Shown here one piece after another: positions 24,294-32,986 of a stretch of 64,000 bases of DNA. Positions within the stretch are counted from its first letter, which is position 1; each line of letters begins with the position of its first letter. Source of the stretch: Actinomadura sp. NBRC 104425 (lineage in GTDB: Bacteria > Actinomycetota > Actinomycetes > Streptosporangiales > Streptosporangiaceae). Under the pieces are notes generated by a model. The model saw only the letters and a program-made list of their open reading frames with translations. It had not been told where the DNA came from and did no database searches. The position numbers and the translations under genes were made by a program. The DNA lies in the NCBI RefSeq assembly GCF_030269545.1, contig NZ_BSTN01000005.1, forward strand, positions 279,724 through 343,723, in the 5' to 3' direction.

Positions 24294-26642
24294 ATGGTTG
24301 CAGCGACGTCGGGCACCTCGACGCGGCGGCGGCGCAGGTCCGGGCTTCCGGCCGAGGTGACGAGCTTTGTCGGGCGCCGGCAGGAGGTCGCCGAGATCAG
24401 GCGCCTGCTGGCGGCGTCGCGGCTGGTCACCCTGACGGGGCCCGGGGGCGTGGGCAAGACGCGGCTGGCCGTCCGGGTCGCGGCGACGCTGGAGCGCGCC
24501 TTCGCCGACGGGGTGTGGCTGGTGGAGCTGGCCGGCGTGGAGAAGCCCGAACTGCTGGTGCCGACCGTCATCCAGGCCCTGGGCATCCGCGACCAGTCGA
24601 CGCGCCCGCCGCTGGAGGTGCTCGGCGGGCACCTGGCGGACCGGCGGATGCTGCTGGTCCTCGACAACTGCGAGCACCTGCTGCGGGACTGCGCGGTCGT
24701 GGCCAAGGCGCTGCTGCGGGCGGCGCCTGAGCTGCGCATCCTGGCCACCAGCCGCCACGTGCTGGGGATGGTCAGCGAGCACATCTTCCCCGTGCGGCCG
24801 CTGTCACTGCCGGACGCGGGGCCGGACGGGAGCGGGCCGTCGGACGCGGTGCAGCTGTTCGCCGAACGGGCCCAGGCCGTGCTGCCGGGATTCGCCGTCA
24901 CCGACGGCAACCGGGAGGCGGTGGAGCACATCTGCCGGCGCCTGGACGGCCTGCCGCTGGGCATCGAGCTGGCGGCGGTGCGGCTGCGGGCACTGTCGGT
25001 CCACCAGGTGCTGGAACGGCTGGACGACCGGTTCCGGCTGCTCACCACGGGGTCGCCGGCGGCGGTGCCCCGCCATCAGACGCTGCGCGCGCTGATCGAC
25101 TGGAGCTACGCGCTGTGCGGCGAGCAGGAGCGCACGCTGTGGGCGCGGATCTCGGTCTTCAGCGGCGGCCTGGACCTGGAGGCGGCCGAGGCGGTGTGCG
25201 CCGGCGGCGGGATCGCCGCCGAGGACATCGTCGACCTGGTCGTCGGCCTGGTGGAGAAGTCGATCCTGATCCCCGAGGAGCACCCGGGCGCGGTCCGGTA
25301 CCGGATGCTGGAGACGCTCCGGCAGTACGGCCGCGAGCGCCTGACCCGGTCCGGGGAGGCCGAGCAGGTCGCGCGGCGGCACCGCGACCACTACCGGAAT
25401 CTGGCGGCCGAGGCGCGCGTCCGCCTGTTCGGGCCCGGCCAGGTCCGGCTGCTCACCCGGCTGCAGCTCGAGCACGCCAACCTGCGCACCGCCCTGGAGT
25501 ACTGCCTCACCCACCCGGGCGAGGCCGGCACCGGCCTGGGCATGGCCGCCGACCTGCTCTACCACTGGGTCACCGGCTACTCCCTGGCCGAAGGGCGCCG
25601 CTGGCTGGACCGGGCGCTGGCCGCCGACACCGCGCCGACCGAGGTGCGGGCGCGGGCGCTGTGGGCCGACGGCTGGCTGGCCGTCATCCAGGCCGACCCG
25701 GAGCCGGCCGAGGCGATGCTGCGGGAGAGCAGGGCGATCGGCGAGCGGCTGGGGTCGCAGTCGGTGCTCGGCTATGTCGCGATCTTCTCCGGGATGATCG
25801 CCATGTGCCGCTGGGACCCCAAAACGGCGATCGCCCGGTACGAGGAGGCGCTGGCCCGGCACGGCGCCACCGGCGACCCGGTGGGCCTGGCCCTGGCCCT
25901 CGTCCGGCTCTCCCTCGCCTACTCGTTCCTGGGCGACTCGGCGCGCGCCGTCGCCATCGGCGAGCAGGGCCTGGCGGTGTGCGAGGCGCACGGCGAGGGG
26001 TGGCACCGGGCGTACACGTTGATGGCGCTGGGTATCGACGTCTGGCGCCAGGGCGACACCCGCCGGGCCGCCGCGATGGAGCAGGAGAGCCTGCGGTTCA
26101 ACCGTTCGCTGGACGATCCGCTCGGCATCGGGGTGAACCTGGAGGTGCTGGCCTGGATCGCGGCCGACGAGGGGCGGTACCGGCGGGCGGCCCGGCTGCT
26201 GGGCATCGTGGCGAAGGTGTGGAAGGCGGTCGGCGCCCCGCTGTCCGGTTACGGGCATCTGGTGCACTTCCACGACGAGTGCGAGGCCGCCGTCCGCCGG
26301 GCCCTCGGCGCGCAGGCCTTCCGGACGGCCGTCCGGCGGGGCGCCGACCTTCCGTCCGAGGCGGCGCTCGCCTACGCGCTGGAGGAGCGGGCCCCGGACG
26401 GCGCGGCGCACACCGCGGCGGAGCCCTCACCGCTGACGCCCCGCGAGACGGAGATCGCCGGGCTCGTCGCCCAGGGGATGAGCAACAAGGACATCGCGGC
26501 GGCCCTGGTGATCGCCCAGCGCACCGTCGAGGGGCACATCGAGCACATCATGGACAAGCTCGGATTCCGTTCCCGCGCCCGGATCGCCGCGTGGGTCAAG
26601 GACCGTGCCCACACGTCCGGCGAGGAGACGCCGCCCGGGTGA
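24294..26642 (+). CDS. AfsR/LuxR-type ATP-binding transcriptional regulator
   Basis: 782 residues from ATG 24294 (GGGACGGGG upstream). N-terminal NB-ARC-like ATPase: SFVGRRQEVAEIRRLLAAS, Walker A LTGPGGVGKTRLAVRV, Walker B RMLLVLDNCEHLL, sensor LRILATSRH, GLPLGIELAA. The middle is a TPR-like helical repeat region. The C-terminus is a LuxR helix-turn-helix: LTPRETEIAGLVAQGMSNKD then IAAALVIAQRTVEGHIEHIM. It lacks the N-terminal SARP domain of AfsR proper. Such STAND-type regulators switch on secondary metabolism or stress genes. It diverges from the esterase gene, and the target is unknown. Confidence 0.88.
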   Translation: MVAATSGTSTRRRRRSGLPAEVTSFVGRRQEVAEIRRLLAASRLVTLTGPGGVGKTRLAVRVAATLERAFADGVWLVELAGVEKPELLVPTVIQALGIRDQSTRPPLEVLGGHLADRRMLLVLDNCEHLLRDCAVVAKALLRAAPELRILATSRHVLGMVSEHIFPVRPLSLPDAGPDGSGPSDAVQLFAERAQAVLPGFAVTDGNREAVEHICRRLDGLPLGIELAAVRLRALSVHQVLERLDDRFRLLTTGSPAAVPRHQTLRALIDWSYALCGEQERTLWARISVFSGGLDLEAAEAVCAGGGIAAEDIVDLVVGLVEKSILIPEEHPGAVRYRMLETLRQYGRERLTRSGEAEQVARRHRDHYRNLAAEARVRLFGPGQVRLLTRLQLEHANLRTALEYCLTHPGEAGTGLGMAADLLYHWVTGYSLAEGRRWLDRALAADTAPTEVRARALWADGWLAVIQADPEPAEAMLRESRAIGERLGSQSVLGYVAIFSGMIAMCRWDPKTAIARYEEALARHGATGDPVGLALALVRLSLAYSFLGDSARAVAIGEQGLAVCEAHGEGWHRAYTLMALGIDVWRQGDTRRAAAMEQESLRFNRSLDDPLGIGVNLEVLAWIAADEGRYRRAARLLGIVAKVWKAVGAPLSGYGHLVHFHDECEAAVRRALGAQAFRTAVRRGADLPSEAALAYALEERAPDGAAHTAAEPSPLTPRETEIAGLVAQGMSNKDIAAALVIAQRTVEGHIEHIMDKLGFRSRARIAAWVKDRAHTSGEETPPG

Positions 26643-26672
26643 GGGCCCGGGGCCGCAGTGCTCCGCGCGGGC

Positions 26673-27587
26673 CTACGCCGGGAAGGGGGCGGCGGGCCAG
26701 TTCCCGACCGTCAGGACCCAGCCGTCCTCGTGCACCAGCCGCGCCCCCAGCCCCATGGACTGCAGCCATTCGACGGCCTCATCCCCGTGGGCGAGGGCGG
26801 CGGTGCACGCCGTGCCGGCGTCGACGCAGCTGTCGGCCACGACCGAGGCCGTGCGCCACGGCCCGCGCGGCCGCCTGCCCGCCAGGCGGTCGACGAGGCG
26901 CGCGACTTTCAGGCCGCCGGACGCGGGACGGTCCGGGGCCGGCAGGCCGCAGGTGGCCAGCCCGCACGGCGCCCGCAGCAGGACGTCCCGGCCGAGCGGG
27001 TCGCCGCCGCACCGCACTTCGCGGGGGTCTTCGGTGACCCGGATCCGCCAGCCGGCGGCGGGAGGCGGCCCCGCGGCCGCGGCCTTGCGGCCGAGCGAGA
27101 AGAGCACTCCGCATCGCGCCTCGCCGGCGGCGAGCTCGGCGGCCCGGTCGACGGCGAAGGGCTTGGCCGTGGGCCACAGGTCGAGGGTCGCGCCCGCGGG
27201 CAGCCGCACCGACCCGGGCGGCTCGTCGATCACGATCGAGCGCCAGGCGCCCCTGGGGGCGCGGACGAGCGGATCGGCCCGGCCCCCGGTCACCTCGGCC
27301 GCGTGCAGGGCGGTCCACAGCAGCGCGTGGAACGTGGCGCCGACCTGGACCGGCCGGCCGGCCGCCGCGTGCACCCGGGCCAGGTCGCAGCCGCCGCGGT
27401 AGGCGTCGCAGGCGGCGTCGATGTCGGCGATCACATGGTCGACGGCCTCGCGGGCGAGGCCGAGGCGGTCCGGCTCGGTCACCGTCACCGTCGCCGTCGC
27501 CCCCCAGAGCGGAAAGCTCCGCGATACCGGCGCGGGCGCGCCGGCATCGCGGAGCCTCGGGCGTTCCTGCTGGTTCAGCGGGTTCAC
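26673..27587 (-). CDS. Divergent ApbE-like (FAD:protein FMN transferase family) protein
   Basis: 304 residues from ATG 27587. Recognisable family parts are SFPLWGATATVTVTEPDRLG (matching the N-terminal MGT strand), AREAVDHVIADIDAACDAYR, FHALLWTALHAAEVTGGRAD and LDLWPTAKPFAVDRAAELA. Canonical ApbE residues are missing: no HIIDP motif, and the Gly-Gly-Asp/Asn stretch after the AKA helix reads CGVLFSLGRKAA. It therefore probably does not transfer FMN in the usual way. Compare the complete ApbE at 46297. It stands alone, convergent with the AfsR-like gene. Confidence 0.65.
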   Translation of the reverse strand: MNPLNQQERPRLRDAGAPAPVSRSFPLWGATATVTVTEPDRLGLAREAVDHVIADIDAACDAYRGGCDLARVHAAAGRPVQVGATFHALLWTALHAAEVTGGRADPLVRAPRGAWRSIVIDEPPGSVRLPAGATLDLWPTAKPFAVDRAAELAAGEARCGVLFSLGRKAAAAGPPPAAGWRIRVTEDPREVRCGGDPLGRDVLLRAPCGLATCGLPAPDRPASGGLKVARLVDRLAGRRPRGPWRTASVVADSCVDAGTACTAALAHGDEAVEWLQSMGLGARLVHEDGWVLTVGNWPAAPFPA

Positions 27588-27689
27588 GATGGTCTCCTCG
27601 GGTCTCGGGACGCGCGTCCCGCGGAGCGCCGGAGCGCCCGCGCGGCGCAGCGCGTTCGGACGCGCGGCCGGTTGCCGCGGGGCCCGGTC

Positions 27690-27869
27690 TCAGCCCACGG
27701 GTACGGCGTCGGCCGCCTGGCCGGTGGGCGTCAGCTCACCGCCGTCGTCGAAGATCAGAACTCCGTTGCAGAGCAGACCCCACCCCTGTTCCGGGTGGTA
27801 GGCGACGAGGCGGGCCGTGTGGCGGTCCGGGGCGGTCGCGGCAGGGCAGGGCGGCTTGTGCTGGCACAT
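27690..27869 (-). CDS. DUF5999 family small protein
   Basis: 59 residues from ATG 27869 (GAGGGG 8 nt upstream). Begins MCQHKPPCPAATAPDRHTAR and continues with HPEQGWGLLCNGVLIFDDGG, the DUF5999 pattern common in Streptomyces and relatives. Two Cys and two His at the N-terminus plus Cys40 could bind metal. The function is unknown. It lies beside a two-component/universal-stress group often induced in dormancy or redox stress. Confidence 0.8.
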   Translation of the reverse strand: MCQHKPPCPAATAPDRHTARLVAYHPEQGWGLLCNGVLIFDDGGELTPTGQAADAVPVG

Positions 27870-27944
27870 TTCAGAGCCCCTCGGTGCACGGAGAGGATGC
27901 GGTGCGTCTCGGCTGAACACGAGCATGCCCCCGGGCACCGACGC

Positions 27945-27984
27945 GGGGGATGGGGGAAAACCCCCATGTCACTACCCATCCCCC
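27945..27984. promoter_or_regulatory. Overlapping alternative hairpins
   Basis: ATGGGGG-AAAA-CCCCCAT (27950-27967) forms one perfect stem-loop, while GGGGATGGG (27946-27954) can instead pair with CCCATCCCC (27975-27983). The two structures exclude each other. The region lies between the divergent DUF5999 and TraR/DksA genes. Confidence 0.4.
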
Positions 27985-28135
27985 GGGATGTCGGCCGTCC
28001 CCTGCCTCTACAGGGTGTTCCCGGTGGAAATGGGGGTCAGGCCCGATGGCCCGGCGGACGCCGAGGACGCATGGTGGATGCCAGGCCATCACGGGATGGC
28101 CCCTTGCTTTTTCTGCAGGAAAGGGACGATGTCGG

Positions 28136-28495
28136 ATGACCACGAACGTGGGGGACACTGCTTCCGGGACGCACGCGCTGAACGACGCGGCGGCGCGGGA
28201 GGTCCGGCAGCGCCTGGAGGAGGAGCGGCGCACGCGCGCCGCGCAGCTGGCCGCGGTGGAGCAGGCGGTCGAGCGGTCTCCGCTGGAGCAGGTGGAGGCG
28301 TCCGACTACACCCGCCTGGAGAACCTGCGGCAGAGCCTGGTGGAGATCGACGACGCGCTGCGGCGGCTGCGGGAGGGCACCTACGGCAGGTGCGAGGGCT
28401 GCGGGCAGGCGATCCCGGCCGGGCGGCTGGAGATCCTGCCGTACGCGCGGTTCTGCGTGCGGTGCCAGGGGCGCGGCGCCCGCGGCGACCGCTGA
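28136..28495 (+). CDS. TraR/DksA-type C4 zinc-finger protein
   Basis: 119 residues from ATG 28136 (AAAGGGA 8-9 nt upstream). A long N-terminal coiled coil (about residues 12-75, VRQRLEEERRTRAAQLAAVE) precedes a zinc finger CEGCGQAIPAGRLEILPYAR-FCVRC (CxxC...CxxC). Such proteins enter the RNA polymerase secondary channel and modulate initiation with or without ppGpp. The tip sequence is YTRLENLR rather than the DxxDxA of DksA, so the effect may differ. It is 16 nt before hemD and likely co-transcribed. Confidence 0.83.
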   Translation: MTTNVGDTASGTHALNDAAAREVRQRLEEERRTRAAQLAAVEQAVERSPLEQVEASDYTRLENLRQSLVEIDDALRRLREGTYGRCEGCGQAIPAGRLEILPYARFCVRCQGRGARGDR

Positions 28496-28511
28496 GACGG
28501 AGGCGAGCGGA

Positions 28512-29357
28512 ATGCAGCCGGTGCCGGGGGCGCCGCCGTACGGCCGGTTGGACGGCTGGCACGTGCTGGTGCCCCGCGCCGCCCATCAGGCCGGTGAGCT
28601 GTCGCGGTGGCTGCGCCGGTACGGGGCGGTCCCCTGGGAGGTCGCGATGATCGCCGTGAAGCCGCCGCGGTGCCTGGCGCCGCTGGACCGCGCGCTCGCG
28701 CGGTTGCGGGAGGGCGGCTACGCCTGGGTGGTGTTCACGTCCGCCAACGCCGTGCGGGCGGTCGGGGAACGGCTGGCCGTCCGCGGCCTGGACGGACGGG
28801 CGCTGAACACCGCGCAGGTGGCCGCGGTGGGCGACCGCACGGCGGCGGAACTGGTGCGGCTGGGCGCGCGTGTCGATCTCGTCCCCGGCGGCGAGCAGTC
28901 CGCCGAAGGGCTGCTGGCCTGCGCGGCGCTGCGGCCGGCGCCGGGCGCGCCGGGGCGGGTGCTGCTGCCGCGTTCCGACATCGCCCGCGACACCCTGGCG
29001 GCGGGCCTGTCCGAGCGGGGATGGCGGTGCGACGCGGTCGTCGCCTACCGCACGGTGGCGGCGGCCCCGCCGCCCGCCGACGTGGTGACCGCGGTCGCGG
29101 ACGGCCGGTTCGACGCGGTCGCGTTCACGTCGTCGTCGACGGTGCGCAACCTGCTCGCGCTCGCCGCGGCGCCGCCGCCGTCGACGGTGGTCGCGGCGAT
29201 CGGGCGGCAGACCGCCGCGACGGCGCGCGAGCACGGGCTGCACGTCCACGTGATCGCCCGGCGGCCCTCGGCCGGCGATCTGGCCGCCGCGCTGGCCGGA
29301 TACGCGGCCTCGACCGGGCACGTCCCGCCTGTGCGCGATGCCCCCTTCGCCGTGTAG
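28512..29357 (+). CDS. hemD: Uroporphyrinogen-III synthase
   Basis: 281 residues from ATG 28512 (GGAGGCGAG upstream). The HemD family is poorly conserved, but the pattern is clear: GWHVLVPRAAHQAGELSRWL, YAWVVFTSANAVRAV, VAAVGDRTAAEL, VLLPRSDIARDTL, AVVAYRTV, AVAFTSSSTVRNL and VAAIGRQTAATA. It closes hydroxymethylbilane to uroporphyrinogen III. Other hem genes are absent here, so it may be a second copy tied to haem or sirohaem supply under stress. The neighbouring TraR-type and two-component genes support that inference weakly. Confidence 0.86.
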   Translation: MQPVPGAPPYGRLDGWHVLVPRAAHQAGELSRWLRRYGAVPWEVAMIAVKPPRCLAPLDRALARLREGGYAWVVFTSANAVRAVGERLAVRGLDGRALNTAQVAAVGDRTAAELVRLGARVDLVPGGEQSAEGLLACAALRPAPGAPGRVLLPRSDIARDTLAAGLSERGWRCDAVVAYRTVAAAPPPADVVTAVADGRFDAVAFTSSSTVRNLLALAAAPPPSTVVAAIGRQTAATAREHGLHVHVIARRPSAGDLAAALAGYAASTGHVPPVRDAPFAV

Positions 29358-29400
29358 AGCCGGATCCCCCGAATCGCCTCCCGCAAGGGGATCCCCGAAC

Positions 29401-29474
29401 GCCGCCGGGCCCGGGCGAACCCGTGAGAACACCGCGCGAATCCGGGTTCGCTGGAGCCACCCGGGCCCGGCGGC
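29401..29474. terminator. Large two-part inverted repeat between convergent genes
   Basis: The outer arms (29401-29415 with 29460-29474) are a perfect 15-bp match, and an inner 8-bp stem (29416-29423 with 29443-29450) stacks on them. It lies between hemD and the minus-strand hypothetical gene and would terminate from both sides. Confidence 0.6.
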
Positions 29475-29491
29475 CTCACGGCGCGTGTGCC

Positions 29492-29938
29492 TTACAGGAT
29501 CCGGATGGCGGTGCTTCCGGCGGCGGTGACCCGGATCTCGTCGAAGCGTCCGGCCTGCTCGGCCAGCCAGACGCAGTCGGCCAGGGTCGTCGGGCGGACC
29601 TTGTGCACCCGGGCGGGACGCCACGGCCGGTGCCGCAGGAAGGCCGGCTCCACCGGTTCGCCGTGCAGCACCCCGTAGGCCAGGGTGACCGTGCCGATCG
29701 CCGACGGGCCGAACGGGCGGGCGAGCCGGACCAGGTGGGCGCCGAGCAGCAGCTGCCCGCTCCCGGCCGACGGGAGCAGCGGGTAGGTCAGGGGCGAGCC
29801 GCCGCCCGGGTCCACCACCAGGCGGGACGGCCGCCCGTCGTGCTGGTGGACGCGCGCGGTCCAGCCGGTGAGCGGCAACGTCACCCGGCCGAGGAGATCA
29901 CGGTTCATCAGATCGCAGTTCGTCAGGCCGCGGGTCAT
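29492..29938 (-). CDS. Hypothetical protein
   Basis: 148 residues from ATG 29938, supported by GAGGTGA 5 nt upstream. The sequence has VTLPLTGWTARVHQHDGRPS, LTYPLLPSAGSGQLLLGAHL and LADCVWLAEQAGRFDEIRVT, with no membrane segment. I do not recognise the family. It appears monocistronic and diverges from the sensor kinase gene with a 354-base gap. Confidence 0.6.
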   Translation of the reverse strand: MTRGLTNCDLMNRDLLGRVTLPLTGWTARVHQHDGRPSRLVVDPGGGSPLTYPLLPSAGSGQLLLGAHLVRLARPFGPSAIGTVTLAYGVLHGEPVEPAFLRHRPWRPARVHKVRPTTLADCVWLAEQAGRFDEIRVTAAGSTAIRIL

Positions 29939-30292
29939 CGGTTCACCTCGTTGTGATCGACTCGGCGGCTCGCGCGGCGCCGGCTCGCTGTCCCGGGGTT
30001 CTGCTCCACCATGGGCGACCAGTGCGCCGGCCGCCATCGGGGCCACCACCCATTCGCTGCGTGCGGGTCCTGTATTCGCAGGTCACCGGGCATGGGTGAC
30101 GACCTGGGGCATGGGTGGCGGCCCGTATCGCCCCGCCGGGGCCGCGGGCGGCAGGATGGAGCGGCGGGAGCGCTGGACGGACGGATCCGGCCCCCGGCCG
30201 GGGCGCCCTACCGTGGTACCAGCGTTCACGTCGTGTACGCGAGGCTTCTCGCAGACGCGTCCGCCGCGGGACGAGGCAGGGAACGCGAGAGG
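29939..30292. other. Intergenic region upstream of the NarL-type kinase, with direct repeats
   Basis: No gene is supported. It contains GGGCATGGGTG twice, at 30088-30098 and 30107-30117, 19 bp apart start to start (about two helical turns). This could be a tandem operator for a dimeric response regulator. No -35/-10 pair was assigned. Confidence 0.4.
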
Positions 30293-31348
30293 ATGGGACA
30301 CGAACGGTTCGTCAGTGGGGCCGACCGGGCAGACGACAGGGGGGACGTGCGGTCAGTGCGGCTGTTCTGGCGGGTGTTCTGGCTCAACGCGCTGGTGGGG
30401 GCGTTCGCCACCGTCCTGTTGATGATCGGGCCGTGGACGGTGTCGGTGCCCATCCGGCTGACCGAGGCGCTGGTGCTGCTGGCCGGGCTGGCGTCGATGC
30501 TGCTGGCCAACGCGCTGCTGCTGCGCTGGGGGCTGGCGCCCCTGGACCGGCTGGCCCGCCTGATGACCACCGTCGACCTGCTGCGTCCCGGCCAGCGGCT
30601 GCCGGTCACCGGCAGCCGCGAGATCGCCACGCTGATCGACACCTTCAACCAGATGCTGCAGCGCCTGGAGACCGAACGCGGCACCAGCAGCGCCCGCGCC
30701 CTGTCGGCGCAGGAGGACGAGCGCCGCCGCATCGCCCGGGAGCTGCACGACGAGATCGGCCAGAGCCTGACCGCCCTGCTGCTGGACCTCAAGCGGCTCA
30801 CCGACCGGGCCCCCGAGCCGCTGCGCGAGGAACTGCGCCAGGCCCAGGAGACCACTCGGCAGAGCCTGGACGAGGTGCGCCGCATCGCCCGCAGGCTGCG
30901 GCCCGACGTGCTGGAGGATTTGGGGCTGGCCAGCGCGCTGACCGCGCTGGCCGCCCAGTTCGACACCCACACCACCCTGCGCGTGCGGCGGACCCTGCAC
31001 CCGGACCTGCCGCCCCTCGGCCCGCAGGTCGAGCTGGTGCTGTACCGGATCGCCCAGGAGGCCCTGACGAACGCCGCCCGCCACTCGGGCGCCGCGCAGG
31101 TCGAACTCAGCCTGGCCCCCGCCGACGGGGGCGTGCTGCTGTGCGTCGACGACGACGGCAAGGGGATCGACGGCGCCGTCGAAGGCGCCGGGATCCGAGG
31201 CATGCGCGAACGCGCCCTGCTGGTCGGCGGCACCCTCAACCTGCAGAACCGACCCGAGGGCGGCACCCGCGTCGCCCTGTACGTGCCCACCGGCGTCACC
31301 GGCCAGGGCCGCCCCGGCATTCGAGAATCCGGCGAGGACATGCCATGA
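30293..31348 (+). CDS. Sensor histidine kinase, NarX/DegS type (HisKA_3)
   Basis: 351 residues from ATG 30293 (GAGAGG upstream). Two transmembrane helices (about residues 26-46 and 52-74) with almost no extracellular loop, a HAMP-like linker (LAPLDRLARLMTTVDLLRPG), the H-box EDERRRIARELHDEIGQSLT (phospho-His), an N-box QEALTNAARHSGA and the G-box CVDDDGKGID...GIRGMRERA. It phosphorylates the LuxR-type regulator whose ATG overlaps its stop. With no sensor domain outside, it probably senses the membrane or cytoplasmic state. Confidence 0.9.
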   Translation: MGHERFVSGADRADDRGDVRSVRLFWRVFWLNALVGAFATVLLMIGPWTVSVPIRLTEALVLLAGLASMLLANALLLRWGLAPLDRLARLMTTVDLLRPGQRLPVTGSREIATLIDTFNQMLQRLETERGTSSARALSAQEDERRRIARELHDEIGQSLTALLLDLKRLTDRAPEPLREELRQAQETTRQSLDEVRRIARRLRPDVLEDLGLASALTALAAQFDTHTTLRVRRTLHPDLPPLGPQVELVLYRIAQEALTNAARHSGAAQVELSLAPADGGVLLCVDDDGKGIDGAVEGAGIRGMRERALLVGGTLNLQNRPEGGTRVALYVPTGVTGQGRPGIRESGEDMP

Positions 31349-32040
31349 CCGCCAGCCCGAACCCGCCCGTGCCCGACGCCCCGAAGACCCGCATCCTGCT
31401 GGCCGACGACCACGCCCTGGTGCGCCGCGGCGTCCGGCTCATCCTCGACGGCGAACCGGACCTGGAGGTGGTCGCCGAGGCCGGGGACGGCGCCGAGGCG
31501 GTCGCGCTGCTGAAGGGCACCGGCGGGCAGCGGGTCGAGGCGGACCTGGCCATCCTGGACGTGGCGATGCCGCGGATGACCGGCCTGCAGGCCGCCCGGG
31601 AGCTGTCGCGCCGCCGGCCCGGCCTGCGCATCCTCATCCTCACCATGCACGACAACGAGCAGTATCTGTTCGAGGCGCTGAAGGCGGGCGCCGCCGGGTA
31701 CGTGCTCAAGTCGCTGGCCGACCGGGACCTGATCGCCGCATGCCGGGCGGCGATGCGCGGCGAGCCGTTCCTGTACCCGGGGGCGGTCAGCACCCTGATC
31801 CGCACCTACCTCGAGCAGGCGCGCAGCGGGCAGGCGCCGGACACCGTGCTGTCCCCGCGCGAGGAGGAGATTCTCAAGCTGGTCGCCGAGGGGCACTCGT
31901 CCAAGGAGATCGCCGACACCCTGGTCATCAGCGTCAAGACCGTCGAGCGGCACCGCGCGAACATCCTGGCCAAGCTCGGTATGAAGGACCGCCTTGAACT
32001 GGTGCGCTACGCCATCCGCACCGGCCTCATCGAACCCTGA
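31345..32040 (+). CDS. Response regulator, NarL/LuxR family
   Basis: 231 residues from ATG 31345, overlapping the kinase stop (ATGA). Receiver: ILLADDHALVRRGVRLIL, phospho-acceptor Asp in DLAILDVAMP, Thr in ILILTMHD, Lys in YVLKSLADRD. The LuxR helix-turn-helix follows: LSPREEEILKLVAEGHSSKE, IADTLVISVKTVERHRANIL. The linker is slightly long and there is a 10-residue insertion around GTGGQRVEADL in the receiver. It likely controls the flanking stress genes. The two GGGCATGGGTG repeats are candidate sites. Confidence 0.9.
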   Translation: MTASPNPPVPDAPKTRILLADDHALVRRGVRLILDGEPDLEVVAEAGDGAEAVALLKGTGGQRVEADLAILDVAMPRMTGLQAARELSRRRPGLRILILTMHDNEQYLFEALKAGAAGYVLKSLADRDLIAACRAAMRGEPFLYPGAVSTLIRTYLEQARSGQAPDTVLSPREEEILKLVAEGHSSKEIADTLVISVKTVERHRANILAKLGMKDRLELVRYAIRTGLIEP

Positions 32041-32056
32041 CCCGCCGGGCGGGTCA
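32038..32056. terminator. Palindrome spanning both convergent stop codons
   Basis: A perfect 9-bp inverted repeat around one G (TGACCCGCC G GGCGGGTCA). Its tips are the TGA of the response regulator and the TGA of the stress protein gene. It could serve as a shared compact terminator. Confidence 0.5.
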
Positions 32057-32986
32057 CCTGGCCGGGGCGGGCACGACCGCCACGGGGCACGGCGCCTGCT
32101 GCAGCACGGCCTGGGTGACCGGGCCCAGCAGGGTCTGCGGCGTCGATCCGATCCCGCGGTCGCCGACGGCCAGCAGTACCGCGCCGTCGGCGGCCTCGAG
32201 CAGGGCGTGCCGCGGTTTCTCGACGACGAACCTGGTCTCGACCGGCACCTTGGGGTACTCGGCGCGCCATGGGGCGACGGCCTGGTCGAACCGCACGATC
32301 GCCTCGTGCCGCAGCCTGTCGGGCCGGACGAAGGGGACCCGGTCCGGGCCGGGCAGCGCGGAGGGATCCCACCAGCTGCACACCGCCAGCAGGGACGCGT
32401 CGCGCAGCGCGGCCTCCGCGAAGGCGAACCCGAGCGCCGCCTCGCTGGCCGGTGAGCCGTCCACCCCGACGACGACGGGGGCGCCGTCCCGGCGGTCGTG
32501 CGCCGTGTCCGCGCCCACGACGACGACCGGACGGCCGGCGCGGGAGGCGACCTGCACCGCGGTGGACCCGACCGTGAGCCCCTCGAACCCGCCGTGGCCG
32601 CGCAGGCCGAGCACGACCAGCTCGGCGTCGCGGGACGCCTGCAGCAGCACCGCCGCGGCCCAGCCCCGCTCCAGGCACCAGCGGACCTCGACGTCCCCGC
32701 CCTGCCGGCCGGCGAGGGCACGCGCCCTGCGCACACCCTCACCGGTCAGCAGGGCATGGGCCTTGCGGACGCCCTCGTCGGCCACGATCGCGCCCGCGCC
32801 GCGCAGGATCTCCAGGGTCTCCTCGTCCGGTCGGCGCATCGGGTAGGGCCAGTGCCAGGCGTGGCAGACAGTGACGGGGAGGCCACGAAGGCGGGCCTCC
32901 TCCACCGCCCAACGCAACGCGACCTCGGCGGCCGGCGATCCGTCGTATCCGACCAGCACGGGGCGTCCGCCGCCGTCCTCGCTCAT
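32054..32986 (-). CDS. Universal stress protein, two tandem Usp domains
   Basis: 310 residues from ATG 32986 (GGGAGGTGG upstream; the frame extends further but without homology). Domain 1 is about residues 8-158 (PVLVGYDGSPAAEVALRWAV, then GLRGHGGFEGLTVGSTAVQV). Domain 2 is about residues 167-308 (VVVGVDGSPASEAALGFAF, then GDRGIGSTPQTLLGPVTQAV). The G-x2-G-x9-G(S/T) ATP motif is intact in domain 1 and partly altered in domain 2. Such tandem proteins accumulate under hypoxia or nitrosative stress in mycobacteria and Streptomyces. It is probably a target of the adjacent two-component system. Confidence 0.88.
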   Translation of the reverse strand: MSEDGGGRPVLVGYDGSPAAEVALRWAVEEARLRGLPVTVCHAWHWPYPMRRPDEETLEILRGAGAIVADEGVRKAHALLTGEGVRRARALAGRQGGDVEVRWCLERGWAAAVLLQASRDAELVVLGLRGHGGFEGLTVGSTAVQVASRAGRPVVVVGADTAHDRRDGAPVVVGVDGSPASEAALGFAFAEAALRDASLLAVCSWWDPSALPGPDRVPFVRPDRLRHEAIVRFDQAVAPWRAEYPKVPVETRFVVEKPRHALLEAADGAVLLAVGDRGIGSTPQTLLGPVTQAVLQQAPCPVAVVPAPAR

